Assembly (NCBI GenBank): GCA_002320665.1
Contig: DCKO01000015.1
Span: 1 to 20,191, forward strand
Length of the DNA: 20,191 nucleotides
Direction of reading: 5' to 3'
DNA from: Micavibrio sp. UBA1672
GTDB taxonomy: Bacteria > Pseudomonadota > Alphaproteobacteria > Micavibrionales > Micavibrionaceae
In this document: in pieces, positions 1-8,529 of the stretch
How the letters are laid out: every line of letters begins with the position of its first letter
How positions within the stretch are numbered: the first letter of the stretch is position 1
Position numbers and translations under genes: made by a program
The notes under the pieces: model-generated
Database searches by the model: none
Told to the model about the DNA's origin: nothing
The model's input: the letters and a program-made list of their open reading frames with translations, nothing else

Positions 1-1
1 G

Positions 2-319
2 CTGGCTGAAGCCAATGTCCCCTATGACGAGGTCTTCGAGATGGAAGATATAAACCGTGACTTTGCGCAAGCCGATGTCGCCTATGTAATCGGCGCTAAT
101 GATATCACCAATCCTGCCGCTAAAAACGATTCCTCATCTCCTATTTACGGCATGCCTGTTTTGGACGTAGATAAAGCCAAAACAGTTTTATTCGTCAAAA
201 GATCTATGGGATCAGGCTATGCAGGAATCGATAACCCCCTCTTTTTCGAGAATAATACGATGATGCTTCTGGATGATGCCAAGAAAATGACGGAAGAAAT
301 TATTAAGGCTATGGAATAA
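2..319 (+). CDS. pntB: NAD(P) transhydrogenase subunit beta, C-terminal part (partial)
   Basis: This is the 3' end of the gene for the beta subunit of the proton-translocating NAD(P)+ transhydrogenase. That inner-membrane enzyme uses the proton gradient to move hydride from NADH to NADP+. The frame is open from base 2, so the gene starts left of the window, and about 105 residues are visible. They fit the NADP(H)-binding domain III: the stretch AYVIGANDITNPAA, then SPIYGMPVLDV, then VLFVKRSMGSGYAGIDNPLF. The KRSM...GYAG...NPLF block is the hallmark of PntB. In the family this domain is the last one, so the stop at 317-319 looks natural. The internal ATG at 41 is not the start, because homology continues upstream of it. 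No clear intrinsic terminator follows. The recognition is strong; only the missing N-terminus is unseen. Confidence 0.95.
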   Translation: MAEANVPYDEVFEMEDINRDFAQADVAYVIGANDITNPAAKNDSSSPIYGMPVLDVDKAKTVLFVKRSMGSGYAGIDNPLFFENNTMMLLDDAKKMTEEIIKAME

Positions 320-397
320 TTCCCTATTTTTATTTGCGATCTGTTAATCTTTTTAGGACAGAATTCTAAAAGGACATGCTGAGAGTAAATAAAAAGA

Positions 398-1399
398 ATG
401 AACAATAATAATCTACCGGACATCGAAGAACGCTTTACCGAACCCAAAGGCTGGCGCTGGCATCATTTTCAACGTGAGCAGGGACGGAAAATCCGCTTTG
501 GCTCGGTTTTCCCTGACAGCATCCCCGATGCTGTTATTGTGTGCCTGCAAGGTGTCCGCGAATTCAGTGAAAAATATTTCGAAGTCGCCAGATGGTGCTT
601 AGACAATAATTTTGCCTTCTGGATCATGGACTGGGCCGGACAAGGCAAATCAACCCGCTATATCCCAAGCAATCCTCAAAAACGACATAATGGCGATTTC
701 CAAAAAGATGTTGATGATCTGCATTATTTTATCCTTGAATATATTAAACACTCCAGCGTACATCCAGATAAAGGGCGCATCCCTATGGCCATGCTCGGTC
801 ACTCCATGGGTGCGCATATTGGCCTGAGGTTTCTACATGATTATCCCGAGTTCTTTGAATGCGCCGCATTCAGCGCGCCAATGGCTGGCTTAAAAGTTTT
901 TGAAAACACGCCATCAAAGCTAGCTTCATGCGCAACCAGCATATGTAATACCCTTATGGGCAAAAGCTATATTCCGCATGGCCAAGACTGGATCAATGAG
1001 CTTCCTCTTGCGGATAAAACCCTCACGGCAGATCCTGTGCGTTCACTCATCCATAATCAGTGGTGCAAGGCCGAAGAAAGCCTTAGATGCGGAGACGTAA
1101 CTTTTGGCTGGGTACATCAAGCCCATAAATCATGCTTAAAGCTACAAAAAAAGACTTTTCATGGCGCTATCAAAACCCCGTGTATTTTTGGCATACCGGC
1201 GCATGAGCATCTTGTTGATAATAATATATCTTTAAAAATTGCCAAAAACATGCAAAATACAACCGTGCACAATTATCCTGAATCTTATCACGAGGTTTTA
1301 ATGGAAAAAGATGCTATTCGAGATGATTTTCTGGAACAATTTTACAGCCTTGTAAATAAGATGATTATTGAACGCCCTGACACCTTGAAACCTTTCTAA
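398..1399 (+). CDS. alpha/beta hydrolase, lysophospholipase (PldB)-like
   Basis: This is a 333-residue serine hydrolase of the alpha/beta fold, closest in pattern to the lysophospholipase L2 / monoglyceride lipase group (Hydrolase_4). Visible motifs are WAGQGKS near residues 79-85, followed by a GDFQKDVDDL segment typical of the PldB group, then the nucleophile elbow GHSMGAH with Ser136. His298 in the SYHEVLME context near the C-terminus is the likely catalytic base. An Asp around HEHLVDNN is the likely acid. I see no signal peptide or membrane segment, so it should be cytoplasmic or peripheral. The substrate cannot be read from the sequence; lysophospholipids or monoacylglycerols are family-level guesses. 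The ribosome binding site is weak: GAGAG lies 12 bases upstream of the ATG. The gene lies 78 bases after pntB, perhaps on the same transcript. Confidence 0.8.
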   Translation: MNNNNLPDIEERFTEPKGWRWHHFQREQGRKIRFGSVFPDSIPDAVIVCLQGVREFSEKYFEVARWCLDNNFAFWIMDWAGQGKSTRYIPSNPQKRHNGDFQKDVDDLHYFILEYIKHSSVHPDKGRIPMAMLGHSMGAHIGLRFLHDYPEFFECAAFSAPMAGLKVFENTPSKLASCATSICNTLMGKSYIPHGQDWINELPLADKTLTADPVRSLIHNQWCKAEESLRCGDVTFGWVHQAHKSCLKLQKKTFHGAIKTPCIFGIPAHEHLVDNNISLKIAKNMQNTTVHNYPESYHEVLMEKDAIRDDFLEQFYSLVNKMIIERPDTLKPF

Positions 1400-1442
1400 G
1401 AAAGATGCAATATAGCTTAATTAAATCGGGAGAAATAAATTA

Positions 1443-1670
1443 ATGGATACGACAAATAGAGATCAGATTCGCCTAAGTGACCGCATTTTATCTGCGCTTC
1501 AGCTTTCATTGGAGCAAGATGACTTGAAGATATCAGAAACACTGACAAAGGCATTGGAACTGTCAATGACCCGCAATACTGGTGGCGGCGAATTCATTGA
1601 ACGTCGTGATTATCCGCCTGAAATCGAAGAGGCGATGAGCAAACTAAGCGCTTTGAAAGATAAAAGCTAA
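1443..1670 (+). CDS. small conserved-looking hypothetical protein (75 aa)
   Basis: This is a 75-residue soluble, charged and largely helical protein of unknown function. The ATG is preceded by GGGAG at a spacing of about 10 bases, which supports real translation. The composition is regular: an N-terminal helix (LSDRILSALQLSLEQ), a second helix (ETLTKALELSMTR), a glycine turn (TGGGEF), then an ERRDYPPEIEEAM segment. It has no cysteines, signal peptide or membrane segment. It follows the hydrolase by 43 bases on the same strand. Its stop codon overlaps the stop of ligA on the opposite strand by four bases. I have an impression of similar short proteins in other alphaproteobacteria, but I cannot name the family. 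It could be a small adaptor or regulator; that is inference only. Confidence 0.65.
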   Translation: MDTTNRDQIRLSDRILSALQLSLEQDDLKISETLTKALELSMTRNTGGGEFIERRDYPPEIEEAMSKLSALKDKS

Positions 1671-3742
1671 CCCTTTATCAGTTCCAGCCATTCATCTTCA
1701 TTGAGCACAGTAACACCAAGTTCCTGTGCTTTTTTGAGTTTTGAACCGGAATCTTCTCCCGCAACAACATAATCTGTTTTCTTCGAGACTGATCCAGCCA
1801 CTTTAGCGCCCAGTACCTCAGCCTTGGCTTTAGCCTCCTGGCGGGAGAATTGAACAAGCTTGCCTGTAAAAACAACAGTCTTACCCGTAACCGGAGATTC
1901 AGCAATCTGCTGGCGCTCAAAAGGCTTAATCGTAATTTGCTGGGCCAAGCCATCCAGAACTTCCAGATTATGATCCTCGGCAAAAAAGCCAATCAAATCA
2001 TCCGCCATCGCTGCGCCTATCCCGTCAATATCGATCAAGGCCTGATAAGCTTCGCTCTCATGGCTTTGCGCCTCGATCATAGCTTCCCGTAAAACTTCAA
2101 GATTGCCGTAACGCGCCGCTAACATCTTGGCCGTTGCCTCCCCGATTTGCCTGATACCCAGCGCATAGATAAAACGGTTAAACTCAATCTCTCGGCGATC
2201 ATTAATCGATTCAAACAAATTCTTTTCTGATAAATCCCCCCAGCCCTCCTTGGCCCTGATCGGCGTAAGCGTATCTTTATTACGTTCCTCTAGTGTAAAA
2301 ATATCAACCGGTGATCTGACCAATTCACACTCCCAGAAATCCTTGATAATCTTATCACCCAGCCCTTCTATATCAAACGCCAGTCGGCTAACAAAATGCT
2401 TCAGGCGTTCAACGGCTTGCGCCTCACAAATAAGCCCTCCAGTACAGCGCCGTACAGCCTCCCCCTCTTCGCGGATCGCCAGAGAATGACAAATCGGACA
2501 TTCTTCTACGACTTCGAATTCTTTTTCGCTACCATCCCGCCTATCATCCAGCACCTTTACCACTTGCGGGATCACATCACCTGCGCGCTGAATGACGACC
2601 AGGTCACCAATACGAATATCCTTGCGTTTGATTTCATCTTCATTATGCAGCGTTGCATTAGACACAACCACCCCGCAAACTGTAACCGGCTCTAATCGTG
2701 CCACAGGTGTCAAAGCGCCAGTACGCCCGACTTGAATATCAATAGCCGTTAAACGCGTAATTGCCTGTTCAGCCGGAAATTTGTGCGCCGTCGCCCAGCG
2801 CGGCGACCGCGCTACAAAACCCAGACGCTCTTGGTAATCAAGGCGATTAACCTTATAGACAATTCCATCAATCTCATATTCCAGATCAGGCCGCTTTTCG
2901 AGGATATCCTCATACACATCCATAACCTCAGCCAAAGACACACAAAAATAATGCTCGCTCTCCGTAAAGCCCCATGACTTTAGTTTTTCTCGAACTTCTT
3001 TTTGAGTTTCGCCAATCGAGACACTTACCTCCCCCAGCGCATACCCAAAAAACCCAAGCTCCCGCCCAGCCGTAATTTCCGAATTGAGTTGCCGCACAGA
3101 CCCCGCCGCCGCATTGCGCGGGTTAGCAAAAACATTTTTACCTTCTTCTTCTTGGCGTTTATTCAACTGCTCAAACGCCGCCCGCCCCATATAAATCTCG
3201 CCGCGCACCTCCAGAATATCAGGCGCATTACTCGGCAAGCTCTGCGGCACATCACCAATCGTTTTGACGTTGGCGGTTATATCCTCACCTTCTGCGCCAT
3301 CCCCGCGCGTCGCCGCCATAACCAATTCCCTGTTCTCATACCGCAAGGAACAAGACAGCCCGTCAATTTTCGGCTCAGCCAGAATTTCAAGAGGATCAGT
3401 TTCACTTAAGGATAAAAACTTACGAATGCGTGTCAGAAAATCCGAAACATCCTCTTCACTAAACACATTCGACAAGGAAAGCATCGGCACCGCATGGCGC
3501 ACCTTCTTAAAACCCTTAGAAGGCGCGGCACCGACTTTTTGAGTCGGGCTTTCTGCATGTATAAGCTCGGGATGTTTTGCTTCAAGTGCCTCTAATTCCT
3601 GACGTAGCTTATCATATTCAGCATCACTGATTTCCGGTGCATCATTTTGATAATAAAGTGCATCATGGCGACGTATTTCCTTGGACAGAGCATCATGACG
3701 CACCCGCGCATCTTCCTGCTCTAGATCAAAGAGCGAATTCAT
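1667..3742 (-). CDS. ligA: NAD-dependent DNA ligase
   Basis: LigA seals 3'-OH/5'-phosphate nicks using NAD+, joining Okazaki fragments and finishing repair. At 691 residues it is full length for the family. In order one sees the N-terminal Ia domain with YYQNDAPEISDAEYDKL (about residues 30-46) and the adenylation domain with the nucleotidyl-lysine motif EPKIDG, the attacking lysine being Lys125. The TRGDG motif and the OB fold follow. A four-cysteine zinc finger is present (CPIC ... CTGGLIC). Helix-hairpin-helix repeats come next, for example IDGIGAAMADDL. A C-terminal BRCT domain starts near GKTVVFTGKL and ends in DEWLELIKG. The start codon overlaps the recN stop by four bases (ATGA), so translation is probably coupled. 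The 3' end overlaps the convergent 75-residue gene by four bases. Confidence 0.98.
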   Translation of the reverse strand: MNSLFDLEQEDARVRHDALSKEIRRHDALYYQNDAPEISDAEYDKLRQELEALEAKHPELIHAESPTQKVGAAPSKGFKKVRHAVPMLSLSNVFSEEDVSDFLTRIRKFLSLSETDPLEILAEPKIDGLSCSLRYENRELVMAATRGDGAEGEDITANVKTIGDVPQSLPSNAPDILEVRGEIYMGRAAFEQLNKRQEEEGKNVFANPRNAAAGSVRQLNSEITAGRELGFFGYALGEVSVSIGETQKEVREKLKSWGFTESEHYFCVSLAEVMDVYEDILEKRPDLEYEIDGIVYKVNRLDYQERLGFVARSPRWATAHKFPAEQAITRLTAIDIQVGRTGALTPVARLEPVTVCGVVVSNATLHNEDEIKRKDIRIGDLVVIQRAGDVIPQVVKVLDDRRDGSEKEFEVVEECPICHSLAIREEGEAVRRCTGGLICEAQAVERLKHFVSRLAFDIEGLGDKIIKDFWECELVRSPVDIFTLEERNKDTLTPIRAKEGWGDLSEKNLFESINDRREIEFNRFIYALGIRQIGEATAKMLAARYGNLEVLREAMIEAQSHESEAYQALIDIDGIGAAMADDLIGFFAEDHNLEVLDGLAQQITIKPFERQQIAESPVTGKTVVFTGKLVQFSRQEAKAKAEVLGAKVAGSVSKKTDYVVAGEDSGSKLKKAQELGVTVLNEDEWLELIKG

Positions 3743-5391
3743 GTTCCCGTCTCCAAGAGCTTATCAGCAGCAGCTCGCGCCTCATTCGTGATCTCTGCTC
3801 CCGCCAACATGCGCGCAATCTCTTCACAGCGCTCGAACCGTGTTTCAAGCGGCGTAATCGTTGTAATGTTTTCATCCTGCCCGCCTTTTTGCACAATCCA
3901 ATGATAACTGGCACGTGCCGCAATTTGCGGCGCATGCGTGACCACCAGAACCTGTTTGGCCTTGGCAAGCCGTGCAAGGCGTTCACCCACCGCATCAGCA
4001 GTCGAGCCACCAATACCAGTATCAACCTCATCAAAGATAAAGCTATGCGTCGAGCCTTCGCGCGCAATAACCACCTTGAGCGCCAGCATAAAGCGGGACA
4101 TCTCCCCGCCAGAGGCAATCTTATGGATAGGCCCTGGCTCTTGCCCCGGATTGGTCGCCACCAAGAAACGCACCTTATCAATCCCCTCAAGCCCCCATTC
4201 ACTCTCCTCCAAAGGCGTAACTTGGGTGATAAATTTTGCCTTTTCCAGCTTCAATGGCGCGAGCTCTTTTTGCACGAGCTTATTAAGCTTATCTGCAATT
4301 TTTGAACGAATAGCCGAGATACGCTGTGCTTCTTCAATATAATCAGCTTTTAGAGAAGCAAGCTCTTCTTTGCGGGCTTCACTATTCTCATCCGCCTTAT
4401 CAATTGTCTCTAATTTTTCCGTAAGATCAGCCTGAATACGAGGTAAATCACTCACCGCACAGCCATGCTTTCGTGCCTGCCCGCGTAAAGCAAATAGACG
4501 TTCTTCAATCTCTTCCAGATTATACTCACCGTCCTGAAATTCTGCCGAAATATCCTGCACAAGCACCGAGGCTTCCCGTATTTCATCCGAAGCCCGCGAT
4601 AAAGCATCAACCGCCGCAGACAAACGTTCACCGCCTTTTCCAGCGATTTTATCAAGCACCGCCCAAGCTTTTCGGACAGGATCACTATCACTATTAAGAA
4701 GAACATCAGCTTCGGCTAAAGCTTGAATGACATCTTCCTTATTCCGCAACATATCCCGCAAAGTGCTCAAAGCTTCTTCTTCATCATCTTGCGGATCAAG
4801 GTTTTCAAGGTCACGCAAAGAGTCTCGCAAATACAGCTCTTCAACCTTGGAGCGTACAGATTCCTCAGCCATATGCCGCACCTGATCTTGCGCCTCTTTC
4901 CAAGCCTGCCAACGCGCCTTGATGTCACTATCAAACCCAGCATATTCATCCAGCATCGCGCGGTGCGTCGCCGGATTAAGTAGCCCTTGTGTTTCGAACT
5001 GACCATGAATTTCAACCAAGGTTGAACCGACATCCTTAAGCAGCCCCACAGTCACAGGCTGATCATTAATAAAGGCACGTGACTTTCCATTATTGTAAAC
5101 CACGCGGCGCAAGAGCAGCATATCATCTTCTATAATAATATCAGCCTCTTCCAGTATCTTATAAGATGGATGCCCATCATGAATTTGAAAACTGGCCGTA
5201 ACACTGGCACAATCAGCCCTTTTTCGGACCAAACCACTTTCGGCGCGCACGCCCAAGGCCAGCCCCAGCGCATCAAGCAAAACAGACTTGCCCGCTCCGG
5301 TCTCTCCGGTTAAAACGCAAAGCCCTTCATGAAAAGTGATAACTAGCTTTTCAATCAGAACAACGTTATTAATACTTAGACTACTCAGCAT
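3739..5391 (-). CDS. recN: DNA repair protein RecN (SMC-like ATPase)
   Basis: RecN is a cytoplasmic SMC-family ATPase that acts early in recombinational repair of double-strand breaks. The 550-residue protein is of normal length. The Walker A motif GETGAGKS lies at residues 29-36. The middle is a charged, heptad-like coiled coil interrupted by the usual hinge. The ABC-type signature IASGGEMSR is at about residues 425-433, Walker B FIFDEVDTGIGG at about 451-462, and the switch histidine is in VVTHAPQIAA. The N-terminus MLSSLSINNVVLIEKL is the classic RecN start and agrees with the chosen ATG. A G-rich tract about 10 bases upstream may act as the ribosome binding site. It lies 17 bases after bamD and overlaps ligA by four bases, so all three are probably one transcript. 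Confidence 0.97.
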   Translation of the reverse strand: MLSSLSINNVVLIEKLVITFHEGLCVLTGETGAGKSVLLDALGLALGVRAESGLVRKRADCASVTASFQIHDGHPSYKILEEADIIIEDDMLLLRRVVYNNGKSRAFINDQPVTVGLLKDVGSTLVEIHGQFETQGLLNPATHRAMLDEYAGFDSDIKARWQAWKEAQDQVRHMAEESVRSKVEELYLRDSLRDLENLDPQDDEEEALSTLRDMLRNKEDVIQALAEADVLLNSDSDPVRKAWAVLDKIAGKGGERLSAAVDALSRASDEIREASVLVQDISAEFQDGEYNLEEIEERLFALRGQARKHGCAVSDLPRIQADLTEKLETIDKADENSEARKEELASLKADYIEEAQRISAIRSKIADKLNKLVQKELAPLKLEKAKFITQVTPLEESEWGLEGIDKVRFLVATNPGQEPGPIHKIASGGEMSRFMLALKVVIAREGSTHSFIFDEVDTGIGGSTADAVGERLARLAKAKQVLVVTHAPQIAARASYHWIVQKGGQDENITTITPLETRFERCEEIARMLAGAEITNEARAAADKLLETGT

Positions 5392-5408
5392 CCTATAAAA
5401 GCCCCCGC

Positions 5409-6230
5409 TTAATCAGGACTTAGCAATGATTCTATCGTGCGTTTGAAGAATCCTTTACCATCATCAATTCTGGTTCTAGCATCAGGATCAAGAAGATTAT
5501 AGCTGCGCTCATACCATTTACTGCCCGGATAATTATGCCCAAGGACAGCAGCCACTTTCAGCGCTTCATGCTTTAACCCCAAGGTCATATAAGCCTCGAC
5601 AAGACGGTGCAAAGCCTCTGGAGCATGGCTTGTGGTCTGGAAATTAGCAACAACACTGCGGAAACGGTTGATCGCAGCGTTCACATGACCACGTTTGAGA
5701 TAATAGCGCCCGACTTCCATTTCCTTACCCGCCAAGTGATCCATCGCCAAATCACGCTTCAGTGTGGCATCACGGGAATACTCACTTTCAGGGAAACGGC
5801 TAATCAGAGTATTAAACGCCCGCAAAGCATCCATAGTCATGTTCTGATCACGGCGAACATCAGAAATTTGCTCGTAATAGCACATCGCCTTCAGGTAATA
5901 AGCATAATCTACATCATCAGCACCTGGGTGAAGCTGGATATAACGGTCAAGCGCCGCAATTGCCTCGTCATAACGCTGATCCAGATAGGATGAATATGCC
6001 CCCATAAGCTGCGCTCTGGTGGACCATTCAGAATAGGGATGCTGACGCTCTAGCTCTTCGAAATATTTTGTTGCCTCAACGTAATTCTTTTCCTCAAGCG
6101 CCGTATTGGCTCTTTCATAGAGCGTCTCTACAGACGCCGCCTCAACCTTTTTGGTCTTTTCCCCCGATGACGAACAGGCAGCTAAACCGACTGCAAGGAA
6201 TAAAAGCAAAAAAATCTTCCTGAAGGTCAT
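5409..6230 (-). CDS. bamD: outer membrane assembly lipoprotein BamD
   Basis: BamD is the essential lipoprotein partner of BamA in the machine that inserts beta-barrel proteins into the outer membrane, anchored on the periplasmic face. The protein starts with a short basic stretch, a hydrophobic core and the lipobox LAAC, followed by serines as expected for an outer-membrane lipoprotein. TPR-like repeats then run to the end: YERANTALEEKNYVEATKY, then an AQLMGAYSSYL helix pair, YDEAIAALDRYIQLHP, and later SRFPESEYSRDA. I chose the ATG at 6230 (273 residues) because GGAG sits seven bases upstream of it. An in-frame ATG at 6257 would add nine residues with only a weak AAAAG site. It lies first in bamD-recN-ligA. 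It is separated from the DUF1579-like gene by that gene's terminator, so a promoter is expected in 6231-6342; I could not place one convincingly. Confidence 0.95.
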   Translation of the reverse strand: MTFRKIFLLLFLAVGLAACSSSGEKTKKVEAASVETLYERANTALEEKNYVEATKYFEELERQHPYSEWSTRAQLMGAYSSYLDQRYDEAIAALDRYIQLHPGADDVDYAYYLKAMCYYEQISDVRRDQNMTMDALRAFNTLISRFPESEYSRDATLKRDLAMDHLAGKEMEVGRYYLKRGHVNAAINRFRSVVANFQTTSHAPEALHRLVEAYMTLGLKHEALKVAAVLGHNYPGSKWYERSYNLLDPDARTRIDDGKGFFKRTIESLLSPD

Positions 6231-6342
6231 AGAGTGGCTCCGATTCTTTTTTGACATCTTTTATTGATAAACCGAAGTGCTTTTGAAAGAAAGCCCTTTC
6301 CTCGACTGAGTACCGAAGAATACAAAGAAAACTCTGATATTT

Positions 6343-6375
6343 AAAAACGCCGCATATTTCCCATTGCGCGGCGTT
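6343..6375 (-). terminator. intrinsic terminator of the DUF1579-like gene
   Basis: Read on the minus strand, an 8-base stem AACGCCGC / GCGGCGTT closes a 14-base loop and is followed by further T residues. It starts 27 bases past the stop codon of the gene ending at 6403. A GC-rich stem with a T tract in the right orientation fits Rho-independent termination. The loop is longer than ideal. Confidence 0.75.
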
Positions 6376-6402
6376 CAATCTTATAAATAAATAATACAGC
6401 TA

Positions 6403-7020
6403 TTATTTGGAACGAGTATAAGTAATCTCCATTCCCTTGAACATCTCGCCTTTTTCATCTGGCGAATACATCGTATATGCATGATGATCGGCATCAATAA
6501 TTTTTAGCTCTGACTTATACGGTGTATCCTTGCCCTTCATCACACAGGAATAAGTACCCTCTTCTGTAATGGTCTTTGTCGCAGGGTCATAACTGCTTTT
6601 ACTGCTCGTCATCATGGCTGTACTAACATTATCAATCCAAACACTTTGATACTGACCTGACAAATTATCATAGCCAATCAAGCCCATACCGTTAAACGGC
6701 ATAGACTGCCCCCCCATATCCATTGTGCCGGCAACATTTTGTTTTACAAAACGCCCATCCAAAATCCACTCATTTGTGGTTTTACCAGTAGATGTTTGCT
6801 CGGGAGCATTTGGTGCCATTTTATAGGTCACCGTATAATCCCAAGTCCCGATGAGATCATTCAAAACCGTATGACCTTCGCCGGGCATACCCAGCTTCAT
6901 CATTTCTTCCATTTTGGCAGGATCGGACATCGGATTGGCTGGCGCAACCTCCTCGGCAAATGCGGGAGATGAAAGTCCAATGGTTCCCAAAGCAAGTACT
7001 GTTAAAAATCTATGTTTCAT
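6403..7020 (-). CDS. secreted DUF1579-like protein
   Basis: This is a 205-residue exported protein of the DUF1579 type, whose members have no established biochemical role. A clean Sec signal peptide is visible (MKHRFLTVLALG, hydrophobic core, then PAFA before EEV), giving a mature periplasmic protein of about 183 residues. The body shows the family's typical phrases: LNDLIGTWDYTVTYKM, then TGKTTNEWILDGRFVKQ, then FNGMGLIGYDNLSGQYQSVWID. It ends with a MYSPDEKGEMFKGMEITYTR beta strand, consistent with a lipocalin-like barrel. I chose the ATG at 7020 because AGAAGGGG precedes it and because the signal peptide begins there. A longer in-frame start at 7086 would put 22 unlikely residues ahead of the signal and would lie upstream of the putative -10 box. 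The gene appears to be a one-gene unit with its own promoter and terminator. Confidence 0.8.
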   Translation of the reverse strand: MKHRFLTVLALGTIGLSSPAFAEEVAPANPMSDPAKMEEMMKLGMPGEGHTVLNDLIGTWDYTVTYKMAPNAPEQTSTGKTTNEWILDGRFVKQNVAGTMDMGGQSMPFNGMGLIGYDNLSGQYQSVWIDNVSTAMMTSSKSSYDPATKTITEEGTYSCVMKGKDTPYKSELKIIDADHHAYTMYSPDEKGEMFKGMEITYTRSK

Positions 7021-7057
7021 AAGAGTTCCCCTTCTATCGGAAATTGAATTTTGCCGG

Positions 7058-7086
7058 ATCATAACAAGAGGAATTGGGAAGAGCAA
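7058..7086 (-). promoter_or_regulatory. putative sigma70 promoter of the DUF1579-like gene
   Basis: On the minus strand TTGCTC (7086-7081) is followed after exactly 17 bases by TATGAT (7063-7058), which matches the -10 consensus at five of six positions. The predicted start of transcription near 7051 leaves a leader of about 30 bases containing the AGAAGGGG ribosome binding site. Confidence 0.55.
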
Positions 7087-7094
7087 TGAACTTA

Positions 7095-7547
7095 TTAACC
7101 ATCTTGTAGCGAACTCAAAAAATAACCATTGACATATGTATCATAAGCCCATTCCGAGCCCTCAACAAATTCTTGATTATCTGATTTTTGATTTTCTAGA
7201 AATAAGATACCAGATAAAGCTATGCCCACTAATTTTTGCAAATCAACATCTCTAAAATCAGAACTTAAAAGACTGTTTTTAATACTTTTCAAATGAGAAA
7301 ATATATAGTCTCCTGAGCCATCGATAGCATCCCAAATCATACATAGAATTATAATCAGACATCCCTCAAAAATAAAATTCTGATCATCCGCTTCTAATTC
7401 TTGCGCTTTAAGGTATTCCCAGTAACATAATGTAAAAACATCATGATAATTAAGATCACCCATCAAAGCTGAATATTCAGATAATTGCTTGTAAACTAAA
7501 CAAATATCTTTTTCTATTTTTTGAGATTGTATATAATTTAGCCTCAT
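7095..7547 (-). CDS. hypothetical protein, AT-rich orphan (150 aa)
   Basis: I do not recognise this 150-residue protein. It looks mainly helical and acidic. It has a hydrophobic stretch (FEGCLIIILCMIWDAIDG, about residues 60-77) that could be a buried helix or a single membrane segment, and a second one near VGIALSGILFL. There is no signal peptide or known motif. Sampled lines are about 28-35% GC, far below lpxC and ligA, suggesting recent acquisition or weak constraint. It lies 19 bases after lpxC on the same strand and may be read from the lpxC transcript. No good ribosome binding site precedes the ATG. It ends just before the promoter of the DUF1579-like gene. Coding status rests on the open frame and the tight fit between neighbours. 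Confidence 0.55.
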   Translation of the reverse strand: MRLNYIQSQKIEKDICLVYKQLSEYSALMGDLNYHDVFTLCYWEYLKAQELEADDQNFIFEGCLIIILCMIWDAIDGSGDYIFSHLKSIKNSLLSSDFRDVDLQKLVGIALSGILFLENQKSDNQEFVEGSEWAYDTYVNGYFLSSLQDG

Positions 7548-7566
7548 TGAGAACTACTTAAAAATA

Positions 7567-8484
7567 TCAAGCAAAAACGCTTTCAGAAGCTGCCTGAGTA
7601 GCAGAAACAGGAACATGGGAAATGTCTTCCGCATATTCCCAATTTGATGGGTCAGCAAATAGCGCATGCAGGATTTTGTTATTCATCATATGTCCGGCCT
7701 TCACACCATCATACGCACCCAGAATAACACCCCCTGCAAGATACAGATCACCAATCGCATCCAGCAGTTTGTGACGGATAAATTCATCATTATAGCGCAA
7801 GCCCTCAGGGTTCATCACCGCTTCGGGGCTAAGCACAATCGCATTATCCATTGATCCGCCAAGAGCCAACCCGCGCGAGCGCATATACTCGACCTCATGC
7901 AAGAAACCAAATGTACGGGCCTGAGCGATATCATGCTTGAAATTGCCATTAATCAAACGCGTTGAAAATGTCTGGCGACCAATATCATCATGATCAAAAT
8001 TAATCTCTCCGGAGAACTCGCTTTCCTCGGATGGCATCAAGGTGACGCGCTTGCCGTCATGCTCAACGCTCACCTCTTTCAAAACACGGATCGAACGACG
8101 CGGTGCATCTTGCTCTAACGTACCAACTTCATCAAAACGCTCGACAAATGGCATCGCACTACCGTCAAGGATCGGTACTTCCGGCCCATCAATTTCAATA
8201 CGAAGGTTATCAATACCGCAACCACGAAGCGCAGACATAAGATGTTCAATTGTGCCAACTTGTGCGCCATTATCATTACCAATCACGGTACAAAGCTGCG
8301 TATCGATCACATGATCCCACAGCGCCGGAATAACATTATCCCCTTTGCGAATATCACTGCGCACAAAAACAATGCCCTCTCCAGCCTCAGCCGGAATAAG
8401 ATCCATACGAATTGTTTTACCTGTATGAAGTCCCACGCCTTTGATAGTTGTTTTAGCGCGAAGTGTGTGCTGTGCATGTCTCAT
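7567..8484 (-). CDS. lpxC: UDP-3-O-acyl-N-acetylglucosamine deacetylase
   Basis: LpxC is the zinc deacetylase that carries out the committed step of lipid A synthesis in the cytoplasm, so the organism makes lipopolysaccharide. The 305-residue protein has the full set of metal ligands: His81 in TIEHLMSAL, His238 and Asp242 in FIRHKLLDAIGDL, and the catalytic His265 in KAGHMMNN. The N-terminal GVGLHTGK and the ILDGSAMPFV motif are also present. An AAGGTC stretch about 13 bases upstream is a modest ribosome binding site. In many alphaproteobacteria lpxC sits near ftsZ, but here a Sel1-repeat gene lies between them and lpxC has its own upstream region with several palindromes. Downstream it may carry the orphan gene ending at 7095. 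Confidence 0.97.
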   Translation of the reverse strand: MRHAQHTLRAKTTIKGVGLHTGKTIRMDLIPAEAGEGIVFVRSDIRKGDNVIPALWDHVIDTQLCTVIGNDNGAQVGTIEHLMSALRGCGIDNLRIEIDGPEVPILDGSAMPFVERFDEVGTLEQDAPRRSIRVLKEVSVEHDGKRVTLMPSEESEFSGEINFDHDDIGRQTFSTRLINGNFKHDIAQARTFGFLHEVEYMRSRGLALGGSMDNAIVLSPEAVMNPEGLRYNDEFIRHKLLDAIGDLYLAGGVILGAYDGVKAGHMMNNKILHALFADPSNWEYAEDISHVPVSATQAASESVFA

Positions 8485-8529
8485 GGGTATATTTTCAGAC
8501 CTTTTTTGATTACCATTCTTCCGAGCCTA

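Noticed and set aside
312..335. GGAATAATTCC followed by a T-rich stretch after the pntB stop.
   Set aside because: The stem has only four or five A/T-leaning pairs and a tiny loop, too weak to call a terminator.
376..408. A 10-codon open frame (MLRVNKKNEQ) overlapping the start of the first hydrolase, preceded by AAAAGGAC.
   Set aside because: The AGGA is only one base from its ATG, and a short frame in an AT-rich leader is expected by chance. It is not called as a leader peptide.
3002..4305. Long open frames on the plus strand across ligA and recN (for example 3002-3409 and 3637-4305).
   Set aside because: They lie wholly opposite strongly conserved genes, show no motif and have biased composition typical of antisense shadow frames.
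7021..7086. A 22-residue extension of the DUF1579-like protein starting at 7086.
   Set aside because: The codons lie over the promoter and ribosome binding site of the shorter form, and the signal peptide begins at 7020.
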